NCBI GenBank assembly: GCA_029262175.1
Contig: JAJCZV010000205.1
Span: 1 to 64,000 of the forward strand
Source of the DNA: Gemmatimonadota bacterium
Lineage (GTDB): Bacteria; Gemmatimonadota; Gemmatimonadetes; Palauibacterales; Palauibacteraceae
DNA length: 64,000 nucleotides
Reading direction: 5' to 3'
The translations under genes were made by a program, and so were the position numbers. The notes beneath the pieces are model-generated. The model was not told the DNA's origin and made no database searches. It saw nothing but the letters and a program-made list of their open reading frames with translations. Numbering within the stretch: position 1 is the first letter of the stretch; each line of letters opens with the position of its first letter. This document shows, one piece after another, positions 46,475 through 56,101 of the stretch.

Positions 46475-48514
46475 ATGCCCAGCTTCGATCTTCAGCTCCC
46501 CTTTGAGCCCACCGGCGACCAACCGACGGCCATCCGCGAACTCGTGGAAGGCGTCGAGCGCGGGGACAAATTCCAGACGCTCCTCGGGGTCACGGGTAGC
46601 GGTAAGACCGTGACCCTGGCAGCCATGATCGCGAAAACGGGTCGTCCCGCGCTCGTCATGAGTCACAACAAGACCTTGGCTGCGCAGCTGTACGGAGAAC
46701 TGCGACAGTTCTTTCCGCGCAATGCGGTCGAGTTCTTCATCTCTTACTACGACTACTACCAACCCGAAGCCTACGTTCCGGCGACCGACACCTTTATCGA
46801 GAAAGATTCGTCGATCAACGAGGACATCGACCGGCTTCGCTTGCGCGCCACCTCGGCGCTCATGGAGCGCAGGGACGTCATCGTCGTCGCATCTGTGTCC
46901 GCGATCTACGGGCTGGGAGACCCCCGCGGCTACCGAGAGCTCATGCTCACATTGGAGGAGGGGCAGGAGATCTCGCGCCGGGACATTCTCTCTTCGCTTG
47001 TCAGCGTCCAATACGCGCGAAACGATCTCGACTTTGTCCGCGGAACGTTTCGAGTCCGTGGCGATGTCATCGAAGTGTTGCCGGCGTACGAGGAGCAAGG
47101 CGTGCGCATCGAAATGTGGGGCGACACCGTCGAGCGCATCTCCAAGATCGACCCGTTGACCGGGACGACGATTACCCGACTGCCAAGGACGGCGATCTAC
47201 CCCGCGACGCACTACGCGACGCTCGGCCACCGACTCGAAGCGGCCCGAGAAGAGATCTACGTGGAGCTGGAAGATCGGCTCATGGGGCTCCGCACCAATG
47301 GGCGTCTACTGGAAGCGCAGCGGCTCGAGCAGCGCACTCGTTTCGACCTCGAGTTGCTGAGCGAAGTCGGCTTCTGTCCTGGGATCGAGAACTATAGCCG
47401 GCATCTCGACGGGCGAAAGGCGGGTGAGCGGCCGTTCTGTTTGCTCGACTATTTTCCCGACGACTACCTGGCGATCATCGATGAATCGCATGTCTCGGTT
47501 CCACAGATCGGTGCGATGTACGAAGGCGATCAAAGCCGCAAACGGACCCTCGTGGAGTTCGGATTTCGGTTACCCTCCGCACTGGACAACCGACCGCTGT
47601 CGTTTACGGAATGGGAAGACATCGTTCCCAACGTCATCTTTGTCAGCGCGACCCCGGGGAACTACGAGCTCGAGAAGAGTGGCGGGATCGTCGTTGAGCA
47701 GTTGATCCGGCCGACGGGGTTGCTCGATCCACAAGTGGTGGTTCGACCCGTGCGGGGGCAGGTCGATGACTTGCTCGACGAGATCCGGACGCGGACCGGA
47801 GCGGGAGAGCGCGTGCTCGTCACGACCTTGACCAAGCGCATGGCCGAGGACCTGTCGGAGTTCTTGGCGCTTCGAGGCGTGAAGGTCCGGTATCTCCATT
47901 CCGACATCGCGACCATCGATCGGGTCAAGATCCTGCGCGACCTCCGGCTTGGAACGTTCGACGTGCTCGTCGGCATCAATCTGCTCCGAGAGGGGTTGGA
48001 TCTCCCCGAAGTGTCCCTGGTCGCGATCTTGGACGCGGACAAGGAAGGGTTCCTGCGCTCAGAACGATCCTTGGTCCAAACCATCGGTCGTGCCGCGCGG
48101 AATCTGCACGGCACCGCGATTCTCTACGCCGATCGAGTGACCGATTCGATGCGCCGTGCGATGGATGAGACCGCGCGACGACGGGACATTCAGGCGGCGC
48201 ACAACGAAAAGCACGGGATCGAACCCCGCTCGATCATCAAGTCGATCGAGGAGATCCGTTTTTCGACCGCGGTAGCCGACGCGCGCGAAGAACAGCCGGC
48301 CGTGTTTGAGCGGGGCGAGTCGTATGAAGGGCTAACGAACCAGGAACTGGTGGCAGCGCTTGAACGCGACATGAGAGAGGCAGCGACCGCGCTCGATTTC
48401 GAAGGCGCCGCCCGTTTGCGGGATCAGTTGTTCGAAGTGCGGGCGAAGGTTGGAGATCGACCCAAGCCGCAACCTGGGGTCCCGTTGGAAAACGCAAGGG
48501 CCAAGCTGCGGTGA
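46475..48514 (+). CDS. uvrB: Excinuclease ABC subunit B
   Basis: UvrB is the damage-verification helicase of nucleotide excision repair. The 679-residue protein begins MPSFDLQLPFEPTGDQPTAI and has the Walker A GVTGSGKT, the beta-hairpin YYDYYQPEAYVP, helicase motifs through EGLDLPEVSLVAILDADKEG, and a C-terminal UVR coiled-coil. The chosen ATG gives the family start; an earlier in-frame start at 46346 would overlap the previous gene. The stop overlaps tsaE. Confidence 0.97.
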   Translation: MPSFDLQLPFEPTGDQPTAIRELVEGVERGDKFQTLLGVTGSGKTVTLAAMIAKTGRPALVMSHNKTLAAQLYGELRQFFPRNAVEFFISYYDYYQPEAYVPATDTFIEKDSSINEDIDRLRLRATSALMERRDVIVVASVSAIYGLGDPRGYRELMLTLEEGQEISRRDILSSLVSVQYARNDLDFVRGTFRVRGDVIEVLPAYEEQGVRIEMWGDTVERISKIDPLTGTTITRLPRTAIYPATHYATLGHRLEAAREEIYVELEDRLMGLRTNGRLLEAQRLEQRTRFDLELLSEVGFCPGIENYSRHLDGRKAGERPFCLLDYFPDDYLAIIDESHVSVPQIGAMYEGDQSRKRTLVEFGFRLPSALDNRPLSFTEWEDIVPNVIFVSATPGNYELEKSGGIVVEQLIRPTGLLDPQVVVRPVRGQVDDLLDEIRTRTGAGERVLVTTLTKRMAEDLSEFLALRGVKVRYLHSDIATIDRVKILRDLRLGTFDVLVGINLLREGLDLPEVSLVAILDADKEGFLRSERSLVQTIGRAARNLHGTAILYADRVTDSMRRAMDETARRRDIQAAHNEKHGIEPRSIIKSIEEIRFSTAVADAREEQPAVFERGESYEGLTNQELVAALERDMREAATALDFEGAARLRDQLFEVRAKVGDRPKPQPGVPLENARAKLR

Positions 48515-48999
48515 TCGAGACGACCCTCGATCTGGTAGCGCTGCGGACTTGGGGTGCGGCCCTTGGCGCGCTGGCTGCGCGCGAGCGCGTGTTCGTCGCG
48601 TTGTTCGGACCGCTCGGGGCGGGCAAGACGACCCTCATCCAAGCCATCTGCGTCGGAGCGGGCGTTACCGAGCCGGTGACGAGCCCGACCTACACGCTTG
48701 TGCAGTGGTATCAAGGGGCCGGCGGCCGCATCGCACATGCGGATCTCTACCGGATCGAAGATCCTCGTGAGCTGGCGCCGCTCGATTGGGAGGACCTGGA
48801 GTCGGGCAAGTTCCCGGTGTTCGTGGAATGGGCGGAGCGTGCCGGTACGGAGCTTCCGCCCACGCGGTGGGAGCTTCGGCTGTCGCTCGACGCGGACCCG
48901 ACCCTGCGGCGAGTCCGCGGCGTCGCGCTGGGCGGTGCGCCCGCGGTGCCCGCGCCGGCCACAGAGGCCGCACGCGCGGAGGACGAGACCACGTGCTGA
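48511..48999 (+). CDS. tsaE: tRNA threonylcarbamoyladenosine biosynthesis ATPase TsaE
   Basis: TsaE is the ATPase partner of TsaB/TsaD in making t6A on tRNA. The 162-residue protein has the Walker A GPLGAGKTTLIQ and SPTYTLVQWY typical of the family. GTG start at 48511 overlaps the uvrB stop. The C-terminus is extended by an Ala/Glu-rich tail that overlaps the next gene. Confidence 0.92.
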   Translation: MIETTLDLVALRTWGAALGALAARERVFVALFGPLGAGKTTLIQAICVGAGVTEPVTSPTYTLVQWYQGAGGRIAHADLYRIEDPRELAPLDWEDLESGKFPVFVEWAERAGTELPPTRWELRLSLDADPTLRRVRGVALGGAPAVPAPATEAARAEDETTC

Positions 49000-49667
49000 C
49001 GATCGCGCTCGAGACAAGTACGGATCTGGGCAGCGTGGCCGTCGGGTATGGAGACCGGCTCGTCTCGGAGTCCACGCTTGCCGTGCGCGCCAAGCATTCC
49101 GAAACCGTCTTGCCGGAGGTCGCACGACTGCTCGAAGGCGCCGGGGTCGAGCCCGGTCAGGTGGAACGCGTGGTCGTCGGGGCCGGGCCCGGCTCCTTCA
49201 CCGGGGTTCGCATCGCGGCTGCGCTGGCCAAGGGGTGGTGTCATGCCCGCCGCGTCCCGCTTTACGCGTATTCCAGCTTGCGGTCGCTGGCGGCGTCCAC
49301 CGGGATGCTTCGGGTCTGCGCCCTGTTTGATGCTCGGCGCGGGGAAGTGTATGCCGAGGCGTACGACGGGGACCCGCTGGCCGTGCCGATATTCGGACCG
49401 GTCGTCGGCCCACTCGACGAGATACTCGGACGGTTGCTGCCGGTCACCAACTGGTCCTTCGTCGGCGAAGGCGCCGAGCGAAACCGTGAGGCCATCGAGT
49501 CCGCCGGAGGGCGCGTCCTGGCGCCACATCTAGGCGTGCCCCGCGCGGCCGCCCTACTATGGTTGGCGCACCATGACCCGACGGGAGAGGTGAAGGACGT
49601 TTCGATGTGGGAGCCCTGCTATGTCCGCGCGTCTGGGGCCGAGCGACAGGCGCTTCGCGGTGGCTAG
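48993..49667 (+). CDS. tsaB: tRNA threonylcarbamoyladenosine biosynthesis protein TsaB
   Basis: TsaB dimerises with TsaD to scaffold t6A synthesis. The GTG-initiated 224-residue protein begins LTIALETSTDLGSVA and has GPGSFTGVRIA in its ASKHA fold. Upstream in-frame starts lie inside tsaE and lack this. It overlaps tsaE by seven bases and rimI by 47 bases. Confidence 0.92.
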   Translation: MLTIALETSTDLGSVAVGYGDRLVSESTLAVRAKHSETVLPEVARLLEGAGVEPGQVERVVVGAGPGSFTGVRIAAALAKGWCHARRVPLYAYSSLRSLAASTGMLRVCALFDARRGEVYAEAYDGDPLAVPIFGPVVGPLDEILGRLLPVTNWSFVGEGAERNREAIESAGGRVLAPHLGVPRAAALLWLAHHDPTGEVKDVSMWEPCYVRASGAERQALRGG

Positions 49668-50157
49668 ACGGGAGGCCGATGTCGATACCGGGCGTGCGAC
49701 CGGTGAACCGGAGAGTCGCATCCGAAGGATGGCTGAGCGCGATGTCGACGCGGTCATGGTGATCGAGCGCGCGTCGTTTCCGTCGCCATGGTCGGCCGAA
49801 ACGATTTCGAACCTGCTCAAGAGGGAGAACGCCTGTTTGTTCACCGCCGTCGACGAGGACGATCAAGTCCTGGGCTATGCGGCGATCTGGTTCGCCGGTG
49901 GGGACGGAGAACTGGGCAGCATCGCGGTGGACGCCACGAAGCGTTCGGCCGGTCTCGGTTCCGAGCTGTTGGCGGCGGTCTTGGACGAGGCCAGGGCGCG
50001 CGCGATTCGGAGCGTCTTCCTCGAAGTGCGGGAAGGGAACTGGCTCGCCCAGGGTCTCTATCAGCGGCGGGGATTCGAACCGGTCGGACGCAGGCGGAAG
50101 TACTACAAGGATCCTGTGGAGGACGCGATCGTCATGCGCCGGTTGCTGGCTCGTTGA
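49621..50157 (+). CDS. rimI: Ribosomal-protein-alanine N-acetyltransferase RimI-like
   Basis: A GNAT acetyltransferase; RimI acetylates the N-terminal alanine of S18. The 178-residue protein has ERASFPSPWSAE near its start, the acetyl-CoA loop KRSAGLGSELL-type (RSAGLGSELLAA) and the C-terminal LAQGLYQRRGFEPVGRRRKYY. The tsaB-rimI order is common. The ATG at 49621 adds 36 residues before the conserved part; ATG 49729 is a shorter alternative. Confidence 0.85.
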   Translation: MSARLGPSDRRFAVARREADVDTGRATGEPESRIRRMAERDVDAVMVIERASFPSPWSAETISNLLKRENACLFTAVDEDDQVLGYAAIWFAGGDGELGSIAVDATKRSAGLGSELLAAVLDEARARAIRSVFLEVREGNWLAQGLYQRRGFEPVGRRRKYYKDPVEDAIVMRRLLAR

Positions 50158-50214
50158 CCGTCTCGTGTACCCCATCTATTGTGCGAATCGCATCACTCAT
50201 CCGGGAGGAACGCA

Positions 50215-50664
50215 ATGTCTCGCAGTCTCAATAAGGCCAGCCTCATCGGAAATCTGGGTGCCGACCCAGAGGTCCGTTCCACCAACTCCGGCACAAAGGT
50301 CGCGACGCTCTCGATCGCTACCAGTCGTCAATGGACGAGTCGTTCGGGCGAGAAAGAAGAGAAGACGGAGTGGCATCGCGTCGTATGCTGGGACAAGCTG
50401 GCCGAGATCTGCGAGCAGTACATGAAGAAGGGTGATCGCGTGTACGCCGAGGGTCGGATCGAGTACCGCCAGTGGGAAGGCCAGGACGGACAAAAGAAGT
50501 ACACCACCGAGATTCGCGCGCTGGAGATCATCATGCTCGGCGGCGGTGGCGGCGGGCGGGAGTCGTATTCGGCCGCCCCGGCCGCATCCGCGAGTTCTCC
50601 GAATCCGGAATACTCCGAGTTCTCGAACAAATCGGTTGCGGGCGAGGACGATCTGCCGTTTTGA
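50215..50664 (+). CDS. ssb: Single-stranded DNA-binding protein
   Basis: SSB coats ssDNA in replication and repair. The 149-residue protein has an OB fold (MSRSLNKASLIGNLGADPEV, EWHRVVCWDKLAEI, KGDRVYAEGRIEYRQW) and the acidic protein-interaction tail EDDLPF. ATG 50215 follows GGGAGGA. An intrinsic terminator follows. Confidence 0.96.
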   Translation: MSRSLNKASLIGNLGADPEVRSTNSGTKVATLSIATSRQWTSRSGEKEEKTEWHRVVCWDKLAEICEQYMKKGDRVYAEGRIEYRQWEGQDGQKKYTTEIRALEIIMLGGGGGGRESYSAAPAASASSPNPEYSEFSNKSVAGEDDLPF

Positions 50665-50705
50665 CCGTCTGACCTCGAAAGTTTTTGTATAGAATCGTCA
50701 TAATT

Positions 50706-50735
50706 GTGCGCCTTCAGCTGTAGGCGTACGTTTTT
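50706..50735 (+). terminator. Intrinsic terminator after ssb
   Basis: GTGCGCCT (50706-50713) pairs with AGGCGTAC (50722-50729) with one G-T pair and an eight-base loop, followed by GTTTTT (50730-50735). It ends the ssb transcript; the 164-base gap beyond it before the LysM gene holds no evident gene. Confidence 0.75.
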
Positions 50736-50899
50736 CCGGTGTGGGTGGGTGGCCTGAAGCTGCGGCGCGGTGGGGATTAGCCCTTCGTGTCCGACAGGGG
50801 TCCGAGAGCGCGGAAGTTGCAACGCCGGAGCGTCTCAGACCCCGTCCCGTAACGTCGGATTCGGGTGTCGCAGTCAGGCCTGCTTTGGGAGGAGGACCG

Positions 50900-52126
50900 A
50901 TGGGCCGGTTCGTGGATGTGTGGTTGGGGTGGAGTGTCGAGGTCTCGCGAACGACCAGAAGTGCAGCGTTGTTGGCGATTTCCGGCCTCGCGCTGCTCGG
51001 GATTCCGGGTCTCGCGATGGCTCAGGAGCGATCCGCCGAGCCGGAGGTCGAGGTGCTCGAGTCTGCGCGGCAACTGCCGCAGCACACCGTAAAACGCGGC
51101 GACACGCTCTGGGGTCTGGCGGGCTTTTATCTGGCAAATCCCTTCAATTGGCCGCAGATCTACGAAATCAACACCACGGTCATCGAGAATCCACATTGGA
51201 TCTACCCCGGCGAGATTCTCGCCATCCCCGGGGCAGTCGCGGTCGTCGATCAGCTGCGAAACGACCGGCTCGATGCAGGCGCCGCCGACCTTTGGGAACC
51301 GGTCGAGCGCGCCAGCGGACCGCAAGACTCGGGTCGCGGGGTCAGCTGGTTTGGCGGTCCCAGCGCATTCGACACCTCTCCGATAGGCCGGACCATCTTG
51401 GGCGGTCTCGATGTCGAGGCGTACCGAGCGCCTGCACTCGTAGGGGCCGGCGATTTCTATCGTTCCCCCATGCTCGTCGAGAAGAACGACTTTAAGTCGT
51501 ACGGAACGACGGTCCGAGTCATCGACGGGAACCCGCTCCACATGCGGATTCCGCCCGCGATTCGCCTTCGCGATATCGTGGTGATCGAGCTTAGGGACCT
51601 CGCGGTGTCGCCCGGCGACGAACTCCGTGCGATCCGGTGGCATAGCGGCGTCCGAGGCTTTGAAATCGCTGAGTCGTTGGGGCTGCTTCGCGTTCTCGAA
51701 GTCGAAGAGGGCGAGCGAGTCAGCACGGCTCGGGCGGTCGTCACTCATCTGTACAGCGACTTCTCGATCGGGGACCCCGTGATCCGGGCGGAGCGTTTCG
51801 ACATTCCGGCCACGCTCCAGCAGGTCGAGGACGACGGAACGTTCGAAGTCGAACTCATCGGTCTCGAGGTCAACCAGGCTTTGCTCAGTGAAGGAGATAT
51901 GGTCTTTATCGACGCGGGCTCCGAGGCTGGGGTGCGAAGCGGAGATGAATTCATCTTCTTCGATCCGCGCGACGATGCGGATGCGCGACCGGAAGACCGA
52001 CTCGCCACCGTTCGGATCATGCGGGTCGAAGCGACGACGGCGACCGGGCGCATCGAGGATCTTGAAGACGCCTCGCCCGAAAAGGGTTCGCGAGGTCGCC
52101 GGGTCCGAAGAGCGGCCGGTTCCTGA
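50900..52126 (+). CDS. LysM-domain envelope protein
   Basis: A 408-residue exported protein. The leader (AALLAISGLALLGIPGLAMAQ) is cleaved after AMAQ; a LysM peptidoglycan-binding domain follows at about residues 68-114 (HTVKRGDTLWGLAGFYLANP, EINTTVIENPHWIYPGEILAIP). The rest is beta-rich and unannotated. ATG 50900 sits after GGGAGGAGGA. Such proteins occur upstream of envelope genes in many bacteria; the adjacent hemX-hemA have no obvious connection. Confidence 0.82.
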   Translation: MGRFVDVWLGWSVEVSRTTRSAALLAISGLALLGIPGLAMAQERSAEPEVEVLESARQLPQHTVKRGDTLWGLAGFYLANPFNWPQIYEINTTVIENPHWIYPGEILAIPGAVAVVDQLRNDRLDAGAADLWEPVERASGPQDSGRGVSWFGGPSAFDTSPIGRTILGGLDVEAYRAPALVGAGDFYRSPMLVEKNDFKSYGTTVRVIDGNPLHMRIPPAIRLRDIVVIELRDLAVSPGDELRAIRWHSGVRGFEIAESLGLLRVLEVEEGERVSTARAVVTHLYSDFSIGDPVIRAERFDIPATLQQVEDDGTFEVELIGLEVNQALLSEGDMVFIDAGSEAGVRSGDEFIFFDPRDDADARPEDRLATVRIMRVEATTATGRIEDLEDASPEKGSRGRRVRRAAGS

Positions 52127-52133
52127 ACCGGCC
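52114..52133 (+). other. Perfect hairpin at the 3' end of the LysM gene
   Basis: GGCCGGTT (52114-52121) pairs with AACCGGCC (52126-52133) over a CCTG tetraloop. The TGA stop codon is within the loop and stem. Only short T-runs follow, so it may pause or stabilise the transcript rather than terminate it. Confidence 0.5.
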
Positions 52134-52185
52134 AGTTTCGAACCCGATATAGACGGGGGAACCCAGGCGGCCGCATCCTGATCGG

Positions 52186-53004
52186 ATGTTGATCCGACTC
52201 CTCCTCACGGCTGCGGTCCTAGGATACGCGGCCGCCTGGTTTCTACAGCTCGTCCGTTTCCGCGGTGGCGGGGACCGCGAGCGTTTCCGCTCCGTGGTTT
52301 GGGCTTCTGGTGCCGCGGCCTTACACGTCCTCGGGCTCCTCACGTGCTGGTTTACCTATCGTACGCCACCGTTGGTGGGTTTCGGGCCCGCTGCCGCTAC
52401 GCTGGCGCTCGCCCTCGTCGGCGGTTTCTTCGTGGCCGCCCGCAGCTCCGAACGTTGGTCGGCCGGTCTCTTGGTCCTGCCGTTGGTGATCGGGTTGCTG
52501 GCGGCGAGCGTTTGGACGGGACTCTCGCCGGCCGAACCCGCAGGAGCGCTGCGCGGCCCCTGGCTGGTCAGTCACGTTCTCATGGTTCTCGGGGGCTATG
52601 CGTCTCTCCTTCTTTCCTCCATCGCGGCCGCCATGTACCTGCTGCAGTTCCGCGCGCTCAAGAAGAAGGAGTTCGGGAACGTGTTCCGGTTCTTCCCCTC
52701 GCTGGAGAGCCTCGACCGGATGAATCGGATCGGCCTAGCCGTGGGTCTTTCGACGCTCGCCGTGGGATTGCTGGTCGGCTGGAGTCTGACGCTGACGTTC
52801 GAACGCGAGTTCTCGCTCACCGATCGCGACGTCGCGTTCGGTCTCCTCACTTGGACGGCCTATGCCGCGGCCCTCGCCGCACGGGGACTTCCCGAACGCT
52901 TCGGTCCGAGGACGGCGGGGGTTTCGATCCTGGCGTTCGTGGCCAGTGGCACTGGGTTTCTCGTATTCCGCAGTTGGGGTGCGGCCACGGCGTTGTTTCT
53001 GTGA
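52186..53004 (+). CDS. hemX: Cytochrome c assembly/HemX-like membrane protein
   Basis: A CcsA/HemX-type integral membrane protein of 272 residues with about eight hydrophobic helices. Proteins of this kind sit upstream of hemA in Bacillus and others and modulate glutamyl-tRNA reductase levels. The typical CcsA WGxxW heme motif was not seen, favouring the HemX role over cytochrome c assembly. Its TGA overlaps the hemA GTG. Confidence 0.75.
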   Translation: MLIRLLLTAAVLGYAAAWFLQLVRFRGGGDRERFRSVVWASGAAALHVLGLLTCWFTYRTPPLVGFGPAAATLALALVGGFFVAARSSERWSAGLLVLPLVIGLLAASVWTGLSPAEPAGALRGPWLVSHVLMVLGGYASLLLSSIAAAMYLLQFRALKKKEFGNVFRFFPSLESLDRMNRIGLAVGLSTLAVGLLVGWSLTLTFEREFSLTDRDVAFGLLTWTAYAAALAARGLPERFGPRTAGVSILAFVASGTGFLVFRSWGAATALFL

Positions 53005-54323
53005 GCCGCGTCGACCGCGTGGGGCCAGGAACAGGCAACGCGCTCTTGGCGGTGGGGCTCAACCATCGAACGGCACCGATCGAGGTCCGGGAACAGTTCG
53101 CTCTCAGCGGCGATCGATTGACCGGGTGGGTCCAGTCCTTGGTGACCACGGCCGGCGTTGCGGAATGCGTGGTTCTCTCGACGTGCAACCGAACGGAGTG
53201 CTACGCGGCGGGCCCGAACCCCGAGGAGCTGGAGCACATCGTTCGAGAGGCGCTGGTCGGGGAGACCGGCCTCGGGGCGTCTGGCCAGACGTACCTGCGA
53301 ACGATCAGCGGGTTCGACGTCGTTCGTCACCTGTTCCGGGTTTCCAGCGGTCTGGATTCCTTGATCATCGGGGAGCCCCAGATCCAGGGACAGGTCAGTA
53401 CCGCCTACCACCAAGGCCTGTCCCATGGCGTCGGGCCCATTCTGCATCGGCTGTTTCAATCGGCCCTGGCCGCCGGCGCGAGAGTTCGCACGACAACGGC
53501 GATCGCACGAGGCACGACCTCGATCCCGTCGGCTGCGGTCAGTTTGGCAAGAAAGGTCTTCGGGTCGCTGGAGGATCGGACCGCTCTCGTCCTTGGCACC
53601 GGCGAGATGGGGCAACTCACCGGGAGATGTCTGCGGACGGAAGGCATCCACCGGTTGTACGTGGCGAGTCGCAATCCGGCGCGCGCCGAGCGCGTGGGTC
53701 GCTCGATCGACGCGATCGCGCTCGAACGAAGCACGGCGCTCCATCGGCTTGCCGAGGTCGACTTGCTCGTTACCTGTACCGACTCGGACGCCGCGTTCGT
53801 GACCCTCGAACAGGCCAAGAGTCGGCCCTCGAGCGCAGGCCCCCTCGTCGTGCTCGACATCGCGTTACCACGAAACGTAGACGCACGAGCCGCAGAGCTC
53901 CCGGGCGTATTCCTCTACAACATCGACGATCTACAGCGTGTGGTGGACCAGGCTCGCGAAGCCCGGGTCGGCGAGCAGGAGGGTGCGGAGGCCATCGTCG
54001 ACCGACATGCAAACCGCTACTGGAGCTGGTACCGCAGCCGCATCGCCGCCCCCGGTATCCGGACGCTGCGCGAGACCGCTCAGGAGATCGTGGCGGACGC
54101 GCTCGCACAGGGTCGGCCCGGCCCCAGGGATGTGGATGAAGAAGAGCGCATACGGCTGGCCACGCGGGGCGCGCTCAACAAAGTGCTGCACGCTCCGACC
54201 CAAGCGATGCGCTGGGTCGCCGAACGCTCTGAGGGTGAGGCGTGTCTACGGGATCTAGAGCCGCTGCTAAAACGGGCCGTGTCCGAGTCGGGTCGCGGGA
54301 TCGCCGACGGAGGTCTAGGGTAG
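53001..54323 (+). CDS. hemA: Glutamyl-tRNA reductase
   Basis: HemA reduces glutamyl-tRNA to glutamate-1-semialdehyde, the first C5-pathway step. The 440-residue protein starts GTG at the hemX stop (GTGA) and has GLNHRTAPIEVREQFA, the catalytic Cys in STCNRTE and LIIGEPQIQGQV. The dimerisation helices occupy the C-terminus. Longer in-frame starts at 52299 lie inside hemX and are non-homologous. hemB and hemD are at 17.5-19.3 kb. Confidence 0.95.
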   Translation: MSRVDRVGPGTGNALLAVGLNHRTAPIEVREQFALSGDRLTGWVQSLVTTAGVAECVVLSTCNRTECYAAGPNPEELEHIVREALVGETGLGASGQTYLRTISGFDVVRHLFRVSSGLDSLIIGEPQIQGQVSTAYHQGLSHGVGPILHRLFQSALAAGARVRTTTAIARGTTSIPSAAVSLARKVFGSLEDRTALVLGTGEMGQLTGRCLRTEGIHRLYVASRNPARAERVGRSIDAIALERSTALHRLAEVDLLVTCTDSDAAFVTLEQAKSRPSSAGPLVVLDIALPRNVDARAAELPGVFLYNIDDLQRVVDQAREARVGEQEGAEAIVDRHANRYWSWYRSRIAAPGIRTLRETAQEIVADALAQGRPGPRDVDEEERIRLATRGALNKVLHAPTQAMRWVAERSEGEACLRDLEPLLKRAVSESGRGIADGGLG

Positions 54324-54397
54324 GGAATCGCGATTCTGGTCGTCGGTAGACGGCCGCCTGAGTCGAATGGGTGGGGACGTGGATCGAGGAGGAGCGA

Positions 54398-55345
54398 ATG
54401 AGCCCTGGTAAGGTGCTCGTGACGGGTGGGGCAGGCTTCATCGGGTCGCATGTTTGTGAAGCTTACTTGGCGGATGGGTGGGAAGTGACCGCGCTCGACA
54501 ATCTGAGCACGGGTCGCAAAGAAAACCTTCCTCCTGACGTCCGATTCATCGAATTGGATATCAGAGACGACGGGATTCGAGAGGTGTTCAAAGACGGCAA
54601 GTTCGATGTCGTCAATCACCACGCCGCGCAGATCGATGTGCGCACATCCGTGGACAAACCCAGATACGACGCCTCGATCAACATCGACGGCGTGCTCAAC
54701 TTGGTGGAGTCTTCGATCGAGTTCGGCTTGAGTCGATTCGTGTTTATTTCGTCGGGCGGCGTCGTCTATGGCGAGCCCACAAACTTGCCGGTGCCGAGGA
54801 CGGCTCCGAAAGGGCCGCTTTCGCCGTATGGAGTCAGCAAGCTGACTTCGGAGTACTACTTACAGGCGTTCAGGAAACTGCATGGGCTCGAGTACGTGGC
54901 ACTTCGATATTCCAATGTGTTCGGGCCTCGCCAGGATCCGCACGGCGAAGCCGGCGTGGTGGCCATCTTCTCGCAACGAATTCGCGATGGGCAAACGCTT
55001 TCTGTGTTCGGCGACGGGAAGCAGACACGCGACTATGTGTTCGTCAAAGACGTCGCGGCTGCGAACGTGCTCGTGACGCACGCGGACCTTCCCGAGCCGG
55101 AGGGGCTCGACGACGTGGCGTTCAATGTGGGGATGGGGATCGAAACGAGCGTAAACGAGTTGGCGGCCGCCCTGATCGGCGTGGCCGGGATCGAGACGGA
55201 GATCAAACGCGAACCTGCGCGACCCGGCGAGCTATTCCGTAACTCGCTCGACTGCAAGGAAACGCGGGCGCTCGGATGGGGTCCAGCCTACACGCTCGAG
55301 ACGGGGCTGGCGGAGACCTACGAGTTCATCGCGGGTCAGCGGTGA
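54398..55345 (+). CDS. NAD-dependent sugar-nucleotide epimerase (UDP-glucose 4-epimerase-like)
   Basis: An extended SDR of 315 residues. The NAD loop is VTGGAGFIGSHV and the catalytic residues are in SSGGVVYGEP and SPYGVSKLTSEYY. FGPRQDPHGEAGVV is typical of UDP-glucose 4-epimerases and related enzymes; substrate is unproven. ATG 54398 follows GGAGGAG. Its stop overlaps tolQ by three bases, so it may be transcribed with the Tol cluster. Confidence 0.85.
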   Translation: MSPGKVLVTGGAGFIGSHVCEAYLADGWEVTALDNLSTGRKENLPPDVRFIELDIRDDGIREVFKDGKFDVVNHHAAQIDVRTSVDKPRYDASINIDGVLNLVESSIEFGLSRFVFISSGGVVYGEPTNLPVPRTAPKGPLSPYGVSKLTSEYYLQAFRKLHGLEYVALRYSNVFGPRQDPHGEAGVVAIFSQRIRDGQTLSVFGDGKQTRDYVFVKDVAAANVLVTHADLPEPEGLDDVAFNVGMGIETSVNELAAALIGVAGIETEIKREPARPGELFRNSLDCKETRALGWGPAYTLETGLAETYEFIAGQR

Positions 55346-56079
55346 GTGCGGCGGCGACCGGCCTAATCTCGGCCGCGATCCAAGTGCAGAACCGGATCAT
55401 CGACTCGCCGCTCGACATGGTGTGGGGCGCCAGTATCTCGACCAAGATCATCTTGGTCGTTCTCGCTGCGAGCTCGCTCGCCTCGTGGATCCTGATCTTC
55501 TGGAAGTGGCGCGAACTCCGAGCCGTAAACGGACGCGCGGACCGATTCGTGTATGCGATGGAAGGTGCGCGTGGTTTGATCGATCTCCACCACGCGCTCC
55601 TCCGACTCGAGGATTCTCCTTTCACCCGCGTGTTTCGAGAAGGCGTCTCCTTTTTCTCGGAGCTACGCCCTGGCGCGCTGGAAGGAGCGAAGGACCAACC
55701 CGGGTTGACTCCCACTCAGCTCGAAGCGCTCTGGCTCGTGCTCGAGAAGAACCTGTCGCAGGAGCGCGATGAACTCGCGCACGGGATGCAGTGGCTCGCG
55801 ATCATCGGCTCGGTGAGCCCGCTTCTGGGACTCATGGGCACGGTCGTCGGGATCATGAACTCGTTTATCGGGATCACCTCTCAAGGCTCGGCCAACATTG
55901 CTGCGGTCGCGCCAGGGATCGCGGAAGCGTTGACGACGACCGTCGCGGGTCTGGCCGTCGCGATCCCTGCGGTGATCGCATACAACCACTATGCGGCGCG
56001 GTTACGTCTCTTTGTCGGAGAACTCGAAGGGTTCGCGAGCGAGTTTATCGGGACGCTGGCGAGAGAGGGTCGGCTATGA
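55342..56079 (+). CDS. tolQ: TolQ/ExbB-type proton-channel subunit
   Basis: TolQ forms the proton-driven motor with TolR, powering outer-membrane constriction at division. The 245-residue protein has three hydrophobic segments: ISTKIILVVLAASSLASWILI near the N-terminus, and LLGLMGTVVGIMNSFIGI with AVAIPAVIAYNHYA near the end, the conserved MotA/TolQ/ExbB signature. GTG 55342 gives the typical length; the longer ORF runs into the epimerase. Confidence 0.93.
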   Translation: MSAAATGLISAAIQVQNRIIDSPLDMVWGASISTKIILVVLAASSLASWILIFWKWRELRAVNGRADRFVYAMEGARGLIDLHHALLRLEDSPFTRVFREGVSFFSELRPGALEGAKDQPGLTPTQLEALWLVLEKNLSQERDELAHGMQWLAIIGSVSPLLGLMGTVVGIMNSFIGITSQGSANIAAVAPGIAEALTTTVAGLAVAIPAVIAYNHYAARLRLFVGELEGFASEFIGTLAREGRL

Positions 56080-56101
56080 GTCGTCTAGCTGGAGCTTCCC
56101 A

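Noticed and set aside
50662..50692. TTGACC and TATAGA as a promoter after ssb
   Set aside because: The spacing is about 21 bases, too long for a good sigma-70 promoter, and the terminator follows directly.
54325..54336. 12-base palindrome GAATCGCGATTC before the epimerase gene
   Set aside because: Short perfect palindromes of this size occur by chance; no regulator or repeat is nearby to support an operator.
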